Source of the DNA: Chloroflexota bacterium
Lineage (GTDB): Bacteria > Chloroflexota > Dormibacteria > Dormibacterales > Dormibacteraceae
Direction of reading: 5' to 3'
Assembly (NCBI GenBank): GCA_005888075.1
Contig: VBKD01000058.1
Coordinates: 1 to 6,551, forward strand
DNA length: 6,551 bases
Under the pieces are notes generated by a model. That model saw nothing but the letters and a program-made list of their open reading frames with translations, had not been told where the DNA came from and made no database searches. Shown in pieces: positions 6,105-6,551 of this stretch (position 1 is its first letter; every line of letters starts with the position of its first letter). Position numbers and translations under genes: made by a program.

Positions 6105-6551
6105 CGGCTGTACAGCGAGTCGTCGCGCCTAATCCCGGGCCGTACACCGGGCCCGGGACCAACACCTGGATCGTGGAGGCCGGCCCGGTGGTCGCCGTCA
6201 TCGATCCGGGACCGGATGACGACCGCCATCTGGAAGCGCTGAACCAAAGGCTGCGCGACACGACGGTCGGCGTTGTGCTGGTGACGCATTCGCATCCCGA
6301 CCACCTGCCGCTCGCCGAGCGTCTCGCCGGTCCACGTCACGTTGCGGTCCGCCGCTATCCGGAGCTGGCCGACGGCGACATCGTGCGCGTGGGCACGCTC
6401 AACATCACCGCCCTGTACACGCCGGGGCACAGCGCCGACCACCTTTGCTTTTTGCTTCCGGACGATGGCGCCGTTTTCACCGGCGACCTCATCCTGGGCC
6501 AGGGCAGCTCGATGGTGACCTATCCCGAAGGTGACGTCGCGGCGTACCTGA
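6101..6551 (+). CDS. Metallo-beta-lactamase-fold hydrolase (LACTB2-like), 3' end cut off
   Basis: The first 150 codons of a metal-dependent hydrolase of the MBL fold, closest in motif layout to LACTB2-like and glyoxalase-II-like members, probably cytoplasmic. The N-terminus carries the family motif NPGPYTGPGTNTW (residues 11-23). Metal ligands are visible: H63, H65, D67 and H68 in THSHPDH; H110 in YTPGHSADH; D129 in FTGDLILGQGSS. The last metal-binding histidine lies past the window edge. Substrate cannot be assigned: relatives include nucleases, thioesterases and lactonases. The start is TTG6101, overlapping the preceding TGA (TTGA), with no SD, so translation is probably coupled to the kinase-like gene upstream. 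The shared transcript suggests co-regulation, though it may be a bystander housekeeping gene. Confidence 0.92.
   Translation, partial: MTAVQRVVAPNPGPYTGPGTNTWIVEAGPVVAVIDPGPDDDRHLEALNQRLRDTTVGVVLVTHSHPDHLPLAERLAGPRHVAVRRYPELADGDIVRVGTLNITALYTPGHSADHLCFLLPDDGAVFTGDLILGQGSSMVTYPEGDVAAYL

Noticed and set aside
1..6551. CRISPR array, insertion sequence, tRNA, rRNA or phage genes
   Set aside because: No spaced direct repeats, transposase frames, terminal inverted repeats or tRNA-like cloverleafs were seen; the window is almost fully occupied by signalling genes and one hydrolase.

Overview
The window is G+C-rich (about two-thirds G+C by eye, not counted). It reads as a compact bacterial signal-transduction locus. 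Long multi-GAF soluble histidine kinases, GTG/TTG starts, weak or absent Shine-Dalgarno sequences and apparent leaderless starts suggest a high-G+C, possibly uncultured soil lineage such as Chloroflexota, Dormibacterota or Actinomycetota. That placement is an inference with low confidence; there is no rRNA or marker gene here.

Layout from left to right. Positions 1-575 (minus strand) hold the N-terminal part of an OmpR/PhoB-type response regulator whose DNA-binding domain runs off the left edge. Positions 576-751 are a relatively A+T-rich regulatory gap with a candidate promoter for that regulator. Positions 752-865 (plus) encode a predicted 37-residue single-span membrane protein. It converges, with a 4-nt gap, on a stand-alone receiver protein at 870-1304 (minus). 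A perfect 24-nt palindrome sits in the last codons of the receiver gene. The receiver gene and the next gene diverge from a gap of only about 24-30 bp, where two -10-like hexamers overlap. Positions 1335-5339 (plus) encode a roughly 1330-residue soluble hybrid-type sensor: six GAF-like modules, a PAS domain, then a complete HisKA/HATPase_c kinase core. Eighteen bases later, 5358-6104 encodes a 248-residue protein that looks like a second kinase core with a preserved H-box histidine and a decayed ATP-binding domain. Its stop overlaps (TTGA) the start of a metallo-beta-lactamase-fold hydrolase, which runs off the right edge.

The most interesting reading is a phosphorelay. The large cytosolic kinase would autophosphorylate. 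The degenerate kinase-like protein could act as a dimeric histidine phosphotransferase, in the manner of Spo0B or ChpT, which are also kinase-derived folds that lost ATP binding. The receiver-only protein and the OmpR-type regulator would be acceptors and output. Gene order, spacing and motif state support this; phosphotransfer itself is inferred. The hydrolase is probably co-translated with the signalling genes, but nothing in the sequence ties its chemistry to signalling.
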